Below, in pieces: positions 33,231-41,402 of a DNA stretch of 64,000 bases (within the stretch, counting starts at the first letter, position 1; every line of letters begins with the position of its first letter). A program made the position numbers and the translations under genes. The notes beneath the pieces are model-generated. The model saw only the letters and a program-made list of their open reading frames with translations, searched no databases and was not told where the DNA came from. The DNA comes from Curtobacterium pusillum (GTDB taxonomy: Bacteria > Actinomycetota > Actinomycetes > Actinomycetales > Microbacteriaceae), in the NCBI RefSeq assembly GCF_007680845.1, contig NZ_VEIY01000003.1, positions 474,852 through 538,851 on the forward strand, read 5' to 3'.

Positions 33231-34298
33231 ATGACGACACCTGCGCACTCGACCCGGACCATCAACCTCGAGGGCGCAGCACGCGCCGCGATCGCCGGCG
33301 GTGCACCCCTCGCGCTGCTCATCGCGCTCGGGATGCCCGGGTACGCCGCCTTCGCCATGTTCGCCGGGTTCACCGCCATCTTCGGCGCGACCGAGCCCTA
33401 CCGGCAGCGCGCCCTGACGACCGGCGTCGCCGGTGCGATGCAGGCGATCTGCATGTTCGCCGGACTCGGCGTCGCCCTCGCCGGGTCGCAGCTCTGGATG
33501 CAGGCCGTCGGGCTCGTCCTGGTGCTCGTGTTCGCGGTGTGCACGCTCAGCACGCTGCGGACGATCCCCGCGCAGCCGATCTTCCCGACGTTCGCGTTCG
33601 CCGTCTCCGCGCTCGTGCCCGTCAAGCCGTCGGACGTGCCGCTCGTCGCCACGATCATCATCGGCTCCGTGGCGTGGGCGTGGCTCGTGGCGATGTCCGG
33701 GTCGGTGCTCCGCCGGGTGTTCCACCCGCGGGCGCCGCACCGCTTCCGCCCACTCGCCGCGCCGAAGCACCGGACGCTCGCGGTCCTCGGCACGCCCGCG
33801 CTCTGGGAGACCGTCGGGCTCAACGTCGTCGGCGCCCTCGTCGCGGGAGCGATCGCGGAGGGGATCCCCGGCCTCGGGCACCCGTACTGGGCCGTCATCG
33901 CGGTCGTGTCCACGCTGCCGGCACTCCGCCAGCGGCACACCGTGCTCCGGGCGTTCCAGCGTGTGGTCGGCACGGTCGGCGGCACAGTGATCGCCGTCGG
34001 GATCCTGCTGCTCGAGCCGTCGGCGTGGTGGATCGTCGTCATCGCGGTGATCGGGCAGTTCTTCGCGGAGATCTTCGTGGCGCGGCACTACGCCGTCACC
34101 CTGCTGTTCCTCACGCCGCTCGCCCTCGCGGTGTCGTGGCTCAGCTTGCCCGAGGCGCCGGAGCTCCTCGCGCTCGACCGCATCGCGCAGACGGTGCTCG
34201 GCGCGCTCGTGAGCGTCGCGCTGCTCCTGGTCGGCCGCGGGATCGAGCGGCGGCGCGGGCGCGCTCTGGGTGCGACCGGGGCGGTCCGCACCGTCTGA
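33231..34298 (+). CDS. FUSC-family integral membrane protein (putative aromatic-acid-type exporter)
   Basis: A 355-aa membrane protein. Two blocks of closely spaced hydrophobic segments (about residues 18-145 and 185-335) are joined by a basic stretch (RRVFHPRAPHRFRPLAAPKHR). This duplicated pattern is typical of the fusaric-acid-resistance/aromatic-exporter superfamily, with LGHPYWAVIAVVSTLP and LRQRHTVLRAFQRVVGTVGG as the conserved second-block segment. The substrate is unknown. It is divergent from leuC and its 3' end faces a phosphatase gene across the second compound repeat. Confidence 0.8.
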   Translation: MTTPAHSTRTINLEGAARAAIAGGAPLALLIALGMPGYAAFAMFAGFTAIFGATEPYRQRALTTGVAGAMQAICMFAGLGVALAGSQLWMQAVGLVLVLVFAVCTLSTLRTIPAQPIFPTFAFAVSALVPVKPSDVPLVATIIIGSVAWAWLVAMSGSVLRRVFHPRAPHRFRPLAAPKHRTLAVLGTPALWETVGLNVVGALVAGAIAEGIPGLGHPYWAVIAVVSTLPALRQRHTVLRAFQRVVGTVGGTVIAVGILLLEPSAWWIVVIAVIGQFFAEIFVARHYAVTLLFLTPLALAVSWLSLPEAPELLALDRIAQTVLGALVSVALLLVGRGIERRRGRALGATGAVRTV

Positions 34299-34307
34299 CG
34301 CGCGGCT

Positions 34308-34362
34308 GCGTACCCGGTCGTTCCGGGCGTACCTGGTCGTTCCGTTCGACCAGGTACGCCCG
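34308..34362. repeat. Compound repeat, GGGCGTACCTGGTCG family, copy 2
   Basis: A partial unit (34308-34320) is followed by a perfect 16-bp stem (34324-34339 with 34347-34362) around a 7-nt loop. Sequence and layout match the element at 7516-7577, and it again lies between two convergent genes. Confidence 0.8.
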
Positions 34363-34380
34363 GTTCCACCTCCCGACGCG

Positions 34381-34986
34381 TCAGTCGCGGGGCTGGATGT
34401 TCCAAGCGTCGATGACCGGACGGCCGTGCTCGTACCCGAGCACGCTCACCGACGCCGTCCCGAGCTTGAGCACCGCACCGTCCTGCGGAGCGAGTCGGAT
34501 CCACGCGGCACCGAGCGCACGGAGCACGTGTCCGTGCGCGACCACGACGGCGTCGTCCCCCTCGGCGAGCACCGGGCGGGCACGGTTGAGGATCCGCTCG
34601 ACGCGGACACGGACCTCGGCGGCGTTCTCGCCCGGGGTGTCCCCCGCCGGCACGCCGTCGGTCCAGAGATCCCACGGGCCGTGCCGGAGCACCTTGATCT
34701 GCGGGGTCGTCAGGCCCTCGTACGCGCCGTAGTCCCACTCGTACAGGTCCTCGTCCAGCTCCGGGTCGACACCGATCAGCGCGGCGGTGTCCCGCGCGCG
34801 CTGCAGCGGGCTGGACAGCGCCAGCGCGAACGAGCGGTCCGCCAGGTACCGACCGGCGCGCTCCGCCTGCTCGATGCCGTTCTCGGTGAGCGGGATGTCC
34901 GTGCGACCGGTGTGCTGACCGCTCTTCGACCACTCCGTCTCTCCGTGACGGACGAGGACGAGTTCGCCGGGGCGTTCCGAGGTCAT
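34381..34986 (-). CDS. Histidine phosphatase (phosphoglycerate-mutase-like)
   Basis: A 201-aa branch-1 histidine phosphatase. LVLVRHGETEWSKSGQHTGR holds the catalytic RHG, ALSSPLQRARDTA the second Arg, DLYEWDYGAYEGLTT the acid region, and VAHGHVLRALG the second His. The short length and context do not indicate the glycolytic mutase, so a broad-specificity phosphatase is more likely. GGAAGGA lies 8 nt before the ATG, which overlaps the stop of the crcB gene. Confidence 0.9.
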   Translation of the reverse strand: MTSERPGELVLVRHGETEWSKSGQHTGRTDIPLTENGIEQAERAGRYLADRSFALALSSPLQRARDTAALIGVDPELDEDLYEWDYGAYEGLTTPQIKVLRHGPWDLWTDGVPAGDTPGENAAEVRVRVERILNRARPVLAEGDDAVVVAHGHVLRALGAAWIRLAPQDGAVLKLGTASVSVLGYEHGRPVIDAWNIQPRD

Positions 34987-35357
34987 GTGTTCCTTCCGAG
35001 CCAGAGGCCGAGCGCGGCTGCGCCGACCGAGACGACGAGCATCCCGAGGCCGTTCAGGACGGCGAGCCGGGGCTTGCCGGATCGGAGGAGCTGGACGGTC
35101 TCGACGCTCGCCGTCGAGAACGTCGTGTACCCACCCATCATGCCCGTCCCCAGCACCGCGACCGCGGAGACAGGGATCGTGCCCGCCTGTCCGATCCCGG
35201 TGAGGAGCCCGAGGACGAGCGATCCCGAGACGTTGATCACGAGCGTGCCGAGCGGGAAGCCCGTCACACGCGCCTTGACGAGTCCGTCGAGCACGAAGCG
35301 GAGCGCCGCCCCGGCTCCCCCGCCGATCGCGACGAGGAGCAGTTCGAGACCGCTCAC
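34983..35357 (-). CDS. crcB: Fluoride channel subunit CrcB (second of pair)
   Basis: A 124-aa Fluc/CrcB fluoride channel protein with four membrane segments. VINVSGSLVLGLL carries the conserved Asn and GGYTTFSTASVETV the phenylalanine/threonine filter motif. The GTG start overlaps the stop of the preceding crcB (GTGA). Pairs of adjacent crcB genes in Gram-positives usually form antiparallel heterodimers. Confidence 0.95.
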   Translation of the reverse strand: MSGLELLLVAIGGGAGAALRFVLDGLVKARVTGFPLGTLVINVSGSLVLGLLTGIGQAGTIPVSAVAVLGTGMMGGYTTFSTASVETVQLLRSGKPRLAVLNGLGMLVVSVGAAALGLWLGRNT

Positions 35358-35782
35358 CGATCCGCGCCCTTCGGCCGGACGGCCCCGGCGAGCAGGACAC
35401 CGGCGGTCACGGCGAGGAGGCCGAGGGCGACCGTCAGCAGGGCGTATCCGGTCCCGGCTCCCCACCTGCCGGCGACGAGGAGCTGCGCGGTGTCGTCGGC
35501 CAGGGTGCTGTACGTGGTGAACCCGCCGAGGACACCCGTGCCGACGAACAGGCGCAGGGTCCGGCGCCGGCCGCGGTCGGGTCCGCGGTGCGCGAGCGCC
35601 TCGAGCAGGAGACCGAGGCAGAACGCCCCGACGACGTTGATGCCGAGGATGGTCCAGCTGATGTCGTCGTGCGCGGGGAAGGCCTCGGCGAGGAGCGCCC
35701 GGACGGCGGTGCCGATCGCCCCGCCGAGCGCGACGAGGCCGAGGTACCGCCACCGGAGGTGGGGTGGACGAGCGTCGGACAC
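35354..35782 (-). CDS. crcB: Fluoride channel subunit CrcB (first of pair)
   Basis: A 142-aa CrcB with the same motifs: GINVVGAFCLGLL and GGFTTYSTLADDTAQLL. It is longer than its partner because of a basic N-terminal tail and the loop RGPDRGRRRTLR. The GTG start is preceded by TAGGAG at 5 nt. I see no fluoride riboswitch upstream; the RidA gene ends 7 nt before it. Confidence 0.94.
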   Translation of the reverse strand: MSDARPPHLRWRYLGLVALGGAIGTAVRALLAEAFPAHDDISWTILGINVVGAFCLGLLLEALAHRGPDRGRRRTLRLFVGTGVLGGFTTYSTLADDTAQLLVAGRWGAGTGYALLTVALGLLAVTAGVLLAGAVRPKGADR

Positions 35783-35789
35783 GGTGCTC

Positions 35790-36206
35790 CTACTGCTCGG
35801 GGCGGCGGGTCGCGGCGATGCCCTCGATCTCGACGAGCTGGTCGTCGTACCCCAGCACCGTGACGCCGAGCAGGGTGCTGGGGACGTCGTGGTCCCCCAT
35901 CGCGGCACGGACGACCTCCCACGCGGCGACGAGGTCCTCCTGCCGCGACGACGCGACGAGCACGCGGGTCTGCACGAGGTCCTCCACACCTGCTCCGGCC
36001 GCTGCGAGCGCCGTGCGGAGGTTCTCCACGCACTGCGCCGCCTGACCGCGGGGATCCCCGACCGCCACCGTTGCGCCGTCCCGGTCGAGCGGGCACGCAC
36101 CCGCGAGGAAGACCAGCCGGGCGTCGGCCGGGGCGGTCGCGGCGTACGCGTACTGGGCGACGTCGCTGAGGGCGTCGGACCGGATGAGCTGCACGACACT
36201 GGTCAC
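35790..36206 (-). CDS. RidA family protein
   Basis: A 138-aa RidA/YjgF-YER057c-UK114 family protein, a group that includes enamine/imine deaminases. ARLVFLAGACPLDRDG, QAAQCVENLRTALAAAG, VLVASSRQEDLVAAWE and GYDDQLVEIEGIA follow the family pattern. The GTG start gives family length; an ATG 12 codons upstream is an alternative. It precedes the crcB pair. Confidence 0.86.
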   Translation of the reverse strand: MTSVVQLIRSDALSDVAQYAYAATAPADARLVFLAGACPLDRDGATVAVGDPRGQAAQCVENLRTALAAAGAGVEDLVQTRVLVASSRQEDLVAAWEVVRAAMGDHDVPSTLLGVTVLGYDDQLVEIEGIAATRRPEQ

Positions 36207-36318
36207 CTCGTCAGCCTGGCAGATCCGGCGCTCGACGACCATCGGTGGTCACCGGCGGCTGAACTTTCCCTCACACTGGTTGGGTCCCTCCTCCCCGACC
36301 GCCGCAAGGAAGTCCTGC

Positions 36319-37329
36319 ATGCCTGAGCTCCCGCCCCTCTTCGAAGTCGGCTCGATCGTCGTCCTCGTCGGGATCCTGCTCGCGGACCTGCTCATCGTGG
36401 CCCGTCGGCCGCACATCCCGACCCTACGGGAGTCGGCGCTCTGGGTCGGCCTCTACGTCGGGCTCGCGCTGGTCTTCGCGGTGGCGATGTTCGTGTTCGC
36501 GGGCGGTGACCCGGCCGGACAGTTCCTCGCGGGGTGGCTGACCGAGTACAGCCTCAGCATCGACAACCTCTTCGTGTTCGTCATCATCATGAGCCGGTTC
36601 GCCGTCCCTAAGCGGATGCAGCAAGAGGTGCTCATGCTCGGCATCATCATCGCCCTCGTGCTGCGCGGGGTGTTCATCCTGCTCGGCGCGCGGCTCATCG
36701 AGGACTTCTCCTGGATCTTCTACCTGTTCGGCGCCTGGCTGGTGTGGACGGCGATCCAGCAGCTCCGGGGCGACCACGACGACGACGAGCAGCAGGACAG
36801 CTTCATCGTCCGACTGCTGCGCCGTCGGGTGCGGATCACGGACTCGTTCGACGGCATGAAGCTCCGCACGACGCACGACGGGGTCAGCCACTTCACGCCG
36901 CTGCTCATCGTCCTCATCGCGATCGGGACGACCGACCTCCTCTTCGCGCTCGATTCGATCCCCGCGGTGTTCGGCATCACGCAGAGCGCGTTCATCGTCT
37001 TCACCGCGAACGTCTTCGCGCTGATGGGGCTGCGGCAGCTGTACTTCCTGCTCGGTGGACTGCTCGAACGACTCGTGTACCTGAAGTACGGCATCGCGGT
37101 GATCCTCGCGTTCATCGGCGTGAAGCTCGTCCTGCACGCACTGCACGAGAACGAGTTGCCGTTCCTCAACGGCGGCGAGGGCGTCTCCTGGGCTCCGGAG
37201 ATCGGCACGTCGGTGTCGCTCCTGGTGATCGTCGCCGCGATGGCCGTCGCGACCGGTGCGAGCCTCGTGCGCATGCGGCGGGACGGAACGACCGGCACCG
37301 GCGCCGAGCGGACCCGCACCGCCGACTGA
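36319..37329 (+). CDS. TerC-family membrane protein, second copy
   Basis: A 336-aa paralogue of the TerC protein at 13.7 kb, with the same motifs: LSIDNLFVFVIIMSRF and TTDLLFALDSIPAVFGITQ, and the same charged mid-protein loop (DHDDDEQQD). AAGGA lies 8 nt before the ATG. Unlike its paralogue it has no manganese riboswitch upstream, so the two are probably expressed under different conditions. Metal export is inferred from the family. Confidence 0.9.
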   Translation: MPELPPLFEVGSIVVLVGILLADLLIVARRPHIPTLRESALWVGLYVGLALVFAVAMFVFAGGDPAGQFLAGWLTEYSLSIDNLFVFVIIMSRFAVPKRMQQEVLMLGIIIALVLRGVFILLGARLIEDFSWIFYLFGAWLVWTAIQQLRGDHDDDEQQDSFIVRLLRRRVRITDSFDGMKLRTTHDGVSHFTPLLIVLIAIGTTDLLFALDSIPAVFGITQSAFIVFTANVFALMGLRQLYFLLGGLLERLVYLKYGIAVILAFIGVKLVLHALHENELPFLNGGEGVSWAPEIGTSVSLLVIVAAMAVATGASLVRMRRDGTTGTGAERTRTAD

Positions 37330-37376
37330 TCCCGGGCGGTGCGTGCACGACCAGGACCGGGTGGCAGGCTGGGTCG

Positions 37377-38240
37377 GTGGACACCACTCTCGACCAGGCG
37401 ACGGACGTCGTCACCGGCATCCGGTTCCCCGAGGGCAACCGCTGGCACGACGGCCGGCTCTGGTACTCGGACATGCACACCGGCGAGGTCTTCTCGATCG
37501 ACCCGTCGACCGAGACCGAACCCCGGCTGGAAGCCTCCGTCACCGGCCAGTCGTCGGGCCTCGGTTGGCTGCCGGACGGACGACTCATCGTCAGCGCGAT
37601 GGAGTCGCGGGCGGTCGTCGCCGTGCAGGAGGACGGATCCACCGCGGTCTTCGCCGACCTGTCCGCGGTCGAGTCGTCGCTCATCAACGACCTCGTCGTC
37701 GACGCCGAGACCGGTCGGACGTACCTGGGCGCGTTCGGCTACGACCTCTACGGCGGTGAGGAGCTCCGTCCCGGACCGCTCTACGTCATCGACACCGACG
37801 GCTCGGTTCGGCTCGCAGCCGACGGCCTGGTCTTCCCGAACAGCGCGAACGTCCTGCCGGGTACCAGGACCCTGGTCGTCAGCGAGACGTGGGGCGGCCG
37901 GCTGACCGCGTTCGACATCGAACCGGACGGCTCGCTGAGCGGGCGTCGCGCGTGGGCACCGCTTCCCGAAGGGGTCACCCCGGACGGCAGCACCGTCGAC
38001 GACGAGGGCGCGGTCTGGGTGTGCTCGGTCGACACCGGCGAGTTCCTCCGGGTCCTGGAGGGCGGCGAGGTCACCGACCGCATCACGGCACCCGGGCGTT
38101 GCGCGATCGACTGCGCGCTCGGCGGTCCGGACCGGCGGACGCTCTACCTGGCGACGGCGGACAGCTACGACCCCGCCGCGACGGAGCGCACCCGCGCCGG
38201 CCGGATCAGCGCGATCAGGGTCACGGTGCCCGGCCGCTGA
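37377..38240 (+). CDS. SMP-30/gluconolactonase family protein
   Basis: A 287-aa six-bladed beta-propeller of the SMP-30/gluconolactonase/LRE-like family. FPEGNRWHDGRLWYSDMHTG (metal-binding Glu and substrate region), SSLINDLVVDAETGRTYLG (Asn) and GVTPDGSTVDDEGAVWVCS (Asp) carry the usual metal ligands. It probably hydrolyses a sugar lactone or similar ester. A CAGGCT box lies 6 nt before the GTG, so it may be leaderless. It is followed by a strong bidirectional terminator. Confidence 0.88.
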   Translation: MDTTLDQATDVVTGIRFPEGNRWHDGRLWYSDMHTGEVFSIDPSTETEPRLEASVTGQSSGLGWLPDGRLIVSAMESRAVVAVQEDGSTAVFADLSAVESSLINDLVVDAETGRTYLGAFGYDLYGGEELRPGPLYVIDTDGSVRLAADGLVFPNSANVLPGTRTLVVSETWGGRLTAFDIEPDGSLSGRRAWAPLPEGVTPDGSTVDDEGAVWVCSVDTGEFLRVLEGGEVTDRITAPGRCAIDCALGGPDRRTLYLATADSYDPAATERTRAGRISAIRVTVPGR

Positions 38241-38256
38241 CCGGCCCGAGAACGAC

Positions 38257-38292
38257 GGAACCCCCGCCGAGCCGGAGCTCAGCGGGGGTTCC
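38257..38292. terminator. Bidirectional terminator between SMP-30 gene and tRNA-Glu
   Basis: A perfect 11-bp stem GGAACCCCCGC / GCGGGGGTTCC (38257-38267 with 38282-38292) lies 17 nt after the SMP-30 stop and just downstream of the minus-strand tRNA-Glu. Confidence 0.75.
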
Positions 38293-38295
38293 ACA

Positions 38296-38371
38296 TGGTG
38301 ACCCCAGCGGGATTCGAACCCGCGTTACCGCCGTGAGAGGGCAGCGTACTAGGCCGCTATACGATGGGGCC
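38296..38371 (-). tRNA. tRNA-Glu(CUC), copy 1
   Basis: A 73-nt tRNA with CCA encoded at the 3' end. The acceptor stem GGCCCCA pairs with TGGGGTC, the T arm contains GGTTCGAATCC, and the anticodon loop CTCTCAC gives CUC (Glu, GAG codons). It is the downstream member of a tandem pair. Confidence 0.95.
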
Positions 38372-38429
38372 GCGATCCCGCTGCAGGAGCGGGACACACG
38401 CGTTGTCGGACTCGGAGGCTAGCCACCAG

Positions 38430-38505
38430 TGGTGACCCCAGCGGGATTCGAACCCGCGTTACCGCCGTGAGAGGGCGACGTACTAGGCCACTATACGATG
38501 GGGCC
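38430..38505 (-). tRNA. tRNA-Glu(CUC), copy 2
   Basis: The same tRNA as copy 1 with CCA encoded. Only one D-loop base and two bases of the anticodon stem differ, and pairing is kept through G-U wobbles. The two genes are 58 nt apart and probably co-transcribed, this one first. Confidence 0.95.
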
Positions 38506-38595
38506 GTTCCGACAACTCGACAAGTATTGCACAAGCGCCGCGCCCGGCCAAAACGAGGCGTGTCGCCCGGGTGAGCCGCCATGCCCCGGTGGGCA

Positions 38596-38601
38596 TACGG
38601 T
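38596..38601 (+). promoter_or_regulatory. -10 element of the DUF72 gene, leaderless type
   Basis: TACGGT ends 6 nt before the ATG at 38608. Confidence 0.5.
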
Positions 38602-38607
38602 GGATCG

Positions 38608-39447
38608 ATGGTCGTGCGCATCGGGCTGTCGGGGTGGCAGTACGACTCGTGGCGCGGCGACTTCTACCCCGCTGGCGTGCCCAAGCGCCGGTGGCTGGAG
38701 TACGCGGCCGAACGGTTCTCGACGGTCGAGGTCAACGGCTCGTTCTACTCGCTGCAGCGGCCGGAACGGTACCGGGCCTGGCGCGCGGCCGTCCCACCGA
38801 CGTTCCGGTTCGCGCTCAAGGGCGGCCGGTACGTCACGCACATGCTGCGACTCCGGAACGTGGACACGGCGCTCGCGAACTTCTTCGCGTCGGGGCCGCT
38901 CGAGCTCGGTGCGACGCTCGGGCCGGTGCTCTGGCAGCTCCCCGAGTCGCTGACGCCGACGCCCGTGGTGCTGGACGGGTTCCTCGCGCTGCTCCCCCGG
39001 ACCCACGGTGCCGCAGCGACGCTGGCCGAACGGCACGACGACAAGGTGGCGGAGCCGTCGCTCCGGGCCGAGGACCCCGACCAGGTGATCCACCACGCGC
39101 TGGAGGTCCGTTCCACGGGGCTGACCGACGAGCACGTCGACGTGCTCCGCCGGCACGGGGTCGCGCTGGTCGACTCGCACGCCGGCGACTTCCCCCGCCT
39201 GCGGATCGACACGGGAGCGCCGATCGCCTACCTCCGGCTGCACGGCGCCCCCTGGACGTACCACGACGGCTACTCGCCGCAAGCACTCGGGCGGTGGGCA
39301 ACGACGGTGGTCGAACACGTCGACGCCGGGCGCGACACCTACGTGTACTTCGACAACGACGCCGAACGGCACGCGCCGTGGGACGGACTCGCGCTCGACC
39401 GGATCGTGCGCGACCGCCTGCGGACGCGGGTCGACGGGCGGGGGTGA
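38608..39447 (+). CDS. DUF72 domain protein
   Basis: A 279-aa DUF72 (YecE-like) protein, a TIM-barrel family of unknown activity. RIGLSGWQYDSWRGDFYP, VEVNGSFYSLQRPERYRAW, FALKGGRYVTHMLRLRN, VLWQLPESL and PIAYLRLHGAPWTYHDGYS follow the family closely. The ATG at 38608, directly after a -10 box, is chosen over one nine codons upstream. It is divergent from the tRNA-Glu pair and convergent with the next gene. Confidence 0.9.
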   Translation: MVVRIGLSGWQYDSWRGDFYPAGVPKRRWLEYAAERFSTVEVNGSFYSLQRPERYRAWRAAVPPTFRFALKGGRYVTHMLRLRNVDTALANFFASGPLELGATLGPVLWQLPESLTPTPVVLDGFLALLPRTHGAAATLAERHDDKVAEPSLRAEDPDQVIHHALEVRSTGLTDEHVDVLRRHGVALVDSHAGDFPRLRIDTGAPIAYLRLHGAPWTYHDGYSPQALGRWATTVVEHVDAGRDTYVYFDNDAERHAPWDGLALDRIVRDRLRTRVDGRG

Positions 39448-39480
39448 GCCGCGCCTCCAGGCCGGTGGAGCCGCTGCGTG

Positions 39481-40113
39481 TCAGATCGTGAGGGACTCGC
39501 CGGGCCGGAGGATCTCGAGGACACCATCAGGCTCGACCGCCTCACGGAGCCGCGCCGTGTGCATGCCGTAGCCGGTGTCGGAGAGCGTGGCCTCGTGGAC
39601 GGGGTAGGCGCGGCGTGGGGCGACGGCGAGGACGTAGTCCATCATCTCGGCGACCTTGAGCCACGGGGCACCGACGGGTGCGGCGAGGACCTCCACCGGG
39701 ACGTCGGGGATCGTGTACGAGTCGCCGGGGTGGAACAGGCGGCCGTTGACGAGGACGCCTGTGTTGTCGACGACGGGGACGCTCGAGTGGATGAGGTTGT
39801 GGCGGGTGCCGTGGAAGCTCAGCTCGAAGGGGCCGATCGTGCGGTGGTCGCCGTCGGTGACGACGTCCACGGGGACGTCCGCTTGCAGCAGCCGGGCCAC
39901 GCCGGCGGGTCCGATGACCACGGCGCCGGGGTTGCGGTCGAGGATGCGACGGAGCTGTTCGGGCGTGACGTGGTCGGGGTGCTCGTGCGTGACGACGACG
40001 GCGACGACGCCCTCGGTGTCGACGGGGCGGGTGAAGCCGCCCGGGTCGATCACGAGGCGGGCGGTGCCCTCGGTGACGATCTGGCAGGCGTGTTCGAGCT
40101 TGGTGACCTCCAT
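39481..40113 (-). CDS. Metallo-beta-lactamase-fold hydrolase
   Basis: A 210-aa MBL-fold protein. THEHPDH provides the HxHxDH zinc motif, HNLIHSSVP and NGRLFHPGDSYTIP further ligands, and PVHEATLSD the C-terminal His. It resembles the UPF0173/YtkL-like group of metal-dependent hydrolases, whose substrates are not defined. TAGGGT lies 7 nt before the ATG, so it is probably leaderless. Confidence 0.88.
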   Translation of the reverse strand: MEVTKLEHACQIVTEGTARLVIDPGGFTRPVDTEGVVAVVVTHEHPDHVTPEQLRRILDRNPGAVVIGPAGVARLLQADVPVDVVTDGDHRTIGPFELSFHGTRHNLIHSSVPVVDNTGVLVNGRLFHPGDSYTIPDVPVEVLAAPVGAPWLKVAEMMDYVLAVAPRRAYPVHEATLSDTGYGMHTARLREAVEPDGVLEILRPGESLTI

Positions 40114-40120
40114 GCGGGCG

Positions 40121-40126
40121 ACCCTA
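40121..40126 (-). promoter_or_regulatory. -10 element of the MBL-fold gene, leaderless type
   Basis: TAGGGT (minus strand) ends 7 nt before the ATG at 40113. Confidence 0.5.
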
Positions 40127-40260
40127 CGCGTCGGGGCGGGGTGCGCCCGCGGTGGCGGCGGGCCGCGGCGCGCGCCGGGCGGGGCGGCACCCGGCCGCCG
40201 TCCCGCCCCGCTCGCGCCGTGCGTGCCGGCGCCGCGCGTGGGCGCGCCGCGCCGCACCCC

Positions 40261-41382
40261 TCACCGCGGGGGCGGCCCCGTCGACGACCGCACCACGAGT
40301 GACGCCGCCGACGGCGGCACCGGCACCGCCTGGCCACCGTCGACCTCGGCGAGGACCGCCCGCGCCGCGACCCTCCCCTGCGCCACCGGGTCCTGCGCGA
40401 TGGTGGTCAGTCCGACGACCTCCCCGTACTCGTGGCCGTCGATGCCGATGACGGAGACGTCCTCCGGCACCGAGAGTCCGGCCTGCCGAGCGGCGAGCAT
40501 CACCCCGAGCGCCATCTCGTCCGAGGCGCAGAACACCGCCGTCGGCCGACCGACACCGCCGACGCCAGCGCCCGCGCCGTCAGCGGCGCCAGCGCCGCCA
40601 GCGCCAGCCGCACCGCCAGCACCCGCGCCGCCGGCGCCCGCGCCAGCCGCGCCTGCTCCAGCGGCGCCCGCACCCCCGCCCAACAACGCCCGCCCCGCGT
40701 CCACCCCGCCCGCGAACGAGAACCTCCCGTCGAGCACCCACTCGTCCCGCACGGCGAGTCCGCGCGCCTCCATCGCGGCCACGAACCCGTCCCTCCGCAG
40801 CCACGGCACCGCCACGTTCATGCCCGCCTCGTCCTGCCCGCCGACGTAGGCGACGTCCCGGTGCCCGAGGCCGCACAGGTGCTCCACGGCGATCCCGGCG
40901 ACCTGCACGTCGTCGACCCCGACGTTCCGGAGACCCGGCGCCGGTCCACCGATCACGATCATCGGGTGCCGACTGAGCTCGAGCTCCGCCCGCTCGGTCG
41001 CGTCGAGCACGAGCGACAGGAGGACGAGGGCGTCCACCCGGTGCCGCAGCATCGAGCGGCGGAAGGCCCGGTCGCGATCCCCTCCCGGCCCGCCGAGGTT
41101 GTACAGCACCAGGTCGTACCCGGCCCGCCGCAGCTCGGCGTCGACGCCGCCGAGGGCCTTGACGTAGAACCAGCGGTCGATCACCGGCACGACCACGCCG
41201 ACGGCCCGCTGCCGTCCGGTGGCGAGGCCGGCCGCCGCCGAGCTCGGGACGTACCCGAGTTCGTCGGCGACCCGCCGCACCTGGTCGATGGTGGCGTCCG
41301 CGACGGTCGACATCCCCCGCAGCGCGCGGGACACCGTGGACTTCGACAGGCCCGTGACGGTCGCGATCTCCTGGATGCCCAT
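40261..41382 (-). CDS. LacI-family transcriptional regulator with Gly/Ala insertion
   Basis: A 373-aa regulator: helix-turn-helix MGIQEIATVTGLSKSTVSRAL at the N-terminus, hinge YVPSSAAAGLATGRQRAVG, then a periplasmic-binding-protein-like sugar sensor ending VSVIGIDGHEYGEV. Residues about 235-278 are an insertion of almost only Gly and Ala between two core elements, encoded by an imperfect GC-rich triplet tract. It is the last gene of the sugar ABC importer operon and probably represses it through the palindromes near 45.5 kb. The inducer sugar is unknown. Confidence 0.9.
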   Translation of the reverse strand: MGIQEIATVTGLSKSTVSRALRGMSTVADATIDQVRRVADELGYVPSSAAAGLATGRQRAVGVVVPVIDRWFYVKALGGVDAELRRAGYDLVLYNLGGPGGDRDRAFRRSMLRHRVDALVLLSLVLDATERAELELSRHPMIVIGGPAPGLRNVGVDDVQVAGIAVEHLCGLGHRDVAYVGGQDEAGMNVAVPWLRRDGFVAAMEARGLAVRDEWVLDGRFSFAGGVDAGRALLGGGAGAAGAGAAGAGAGGAGAGGAAGAGGAGAADGAGAGVGGVGRPTAVFCASDEMALGVMLAARQAGLSVPEDVSVIGIDGHEYGEVVGLTTIAQDPVAQGRVAARAVLAEVDGGQAVPVPPSAASLVVRSSTGPPPR

Positions 41383-41402
41383 GCCGACTGCCTGGAGGCC
41401 CG

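Noticed and set aside
34983..35782. A fluoride riboswitch for the crcB pair
   Set aside because: The first crcB starts 7 nt after the RidA gene with only a ribosome site between; no room for the aptamer and no matching sequence upstream of RidA.
36241..36318. A second manganese riboswitch upstream of the second terC
   Set aside because: The GGGGAGTA and GAGACC boxes are missing and the leader is too short.
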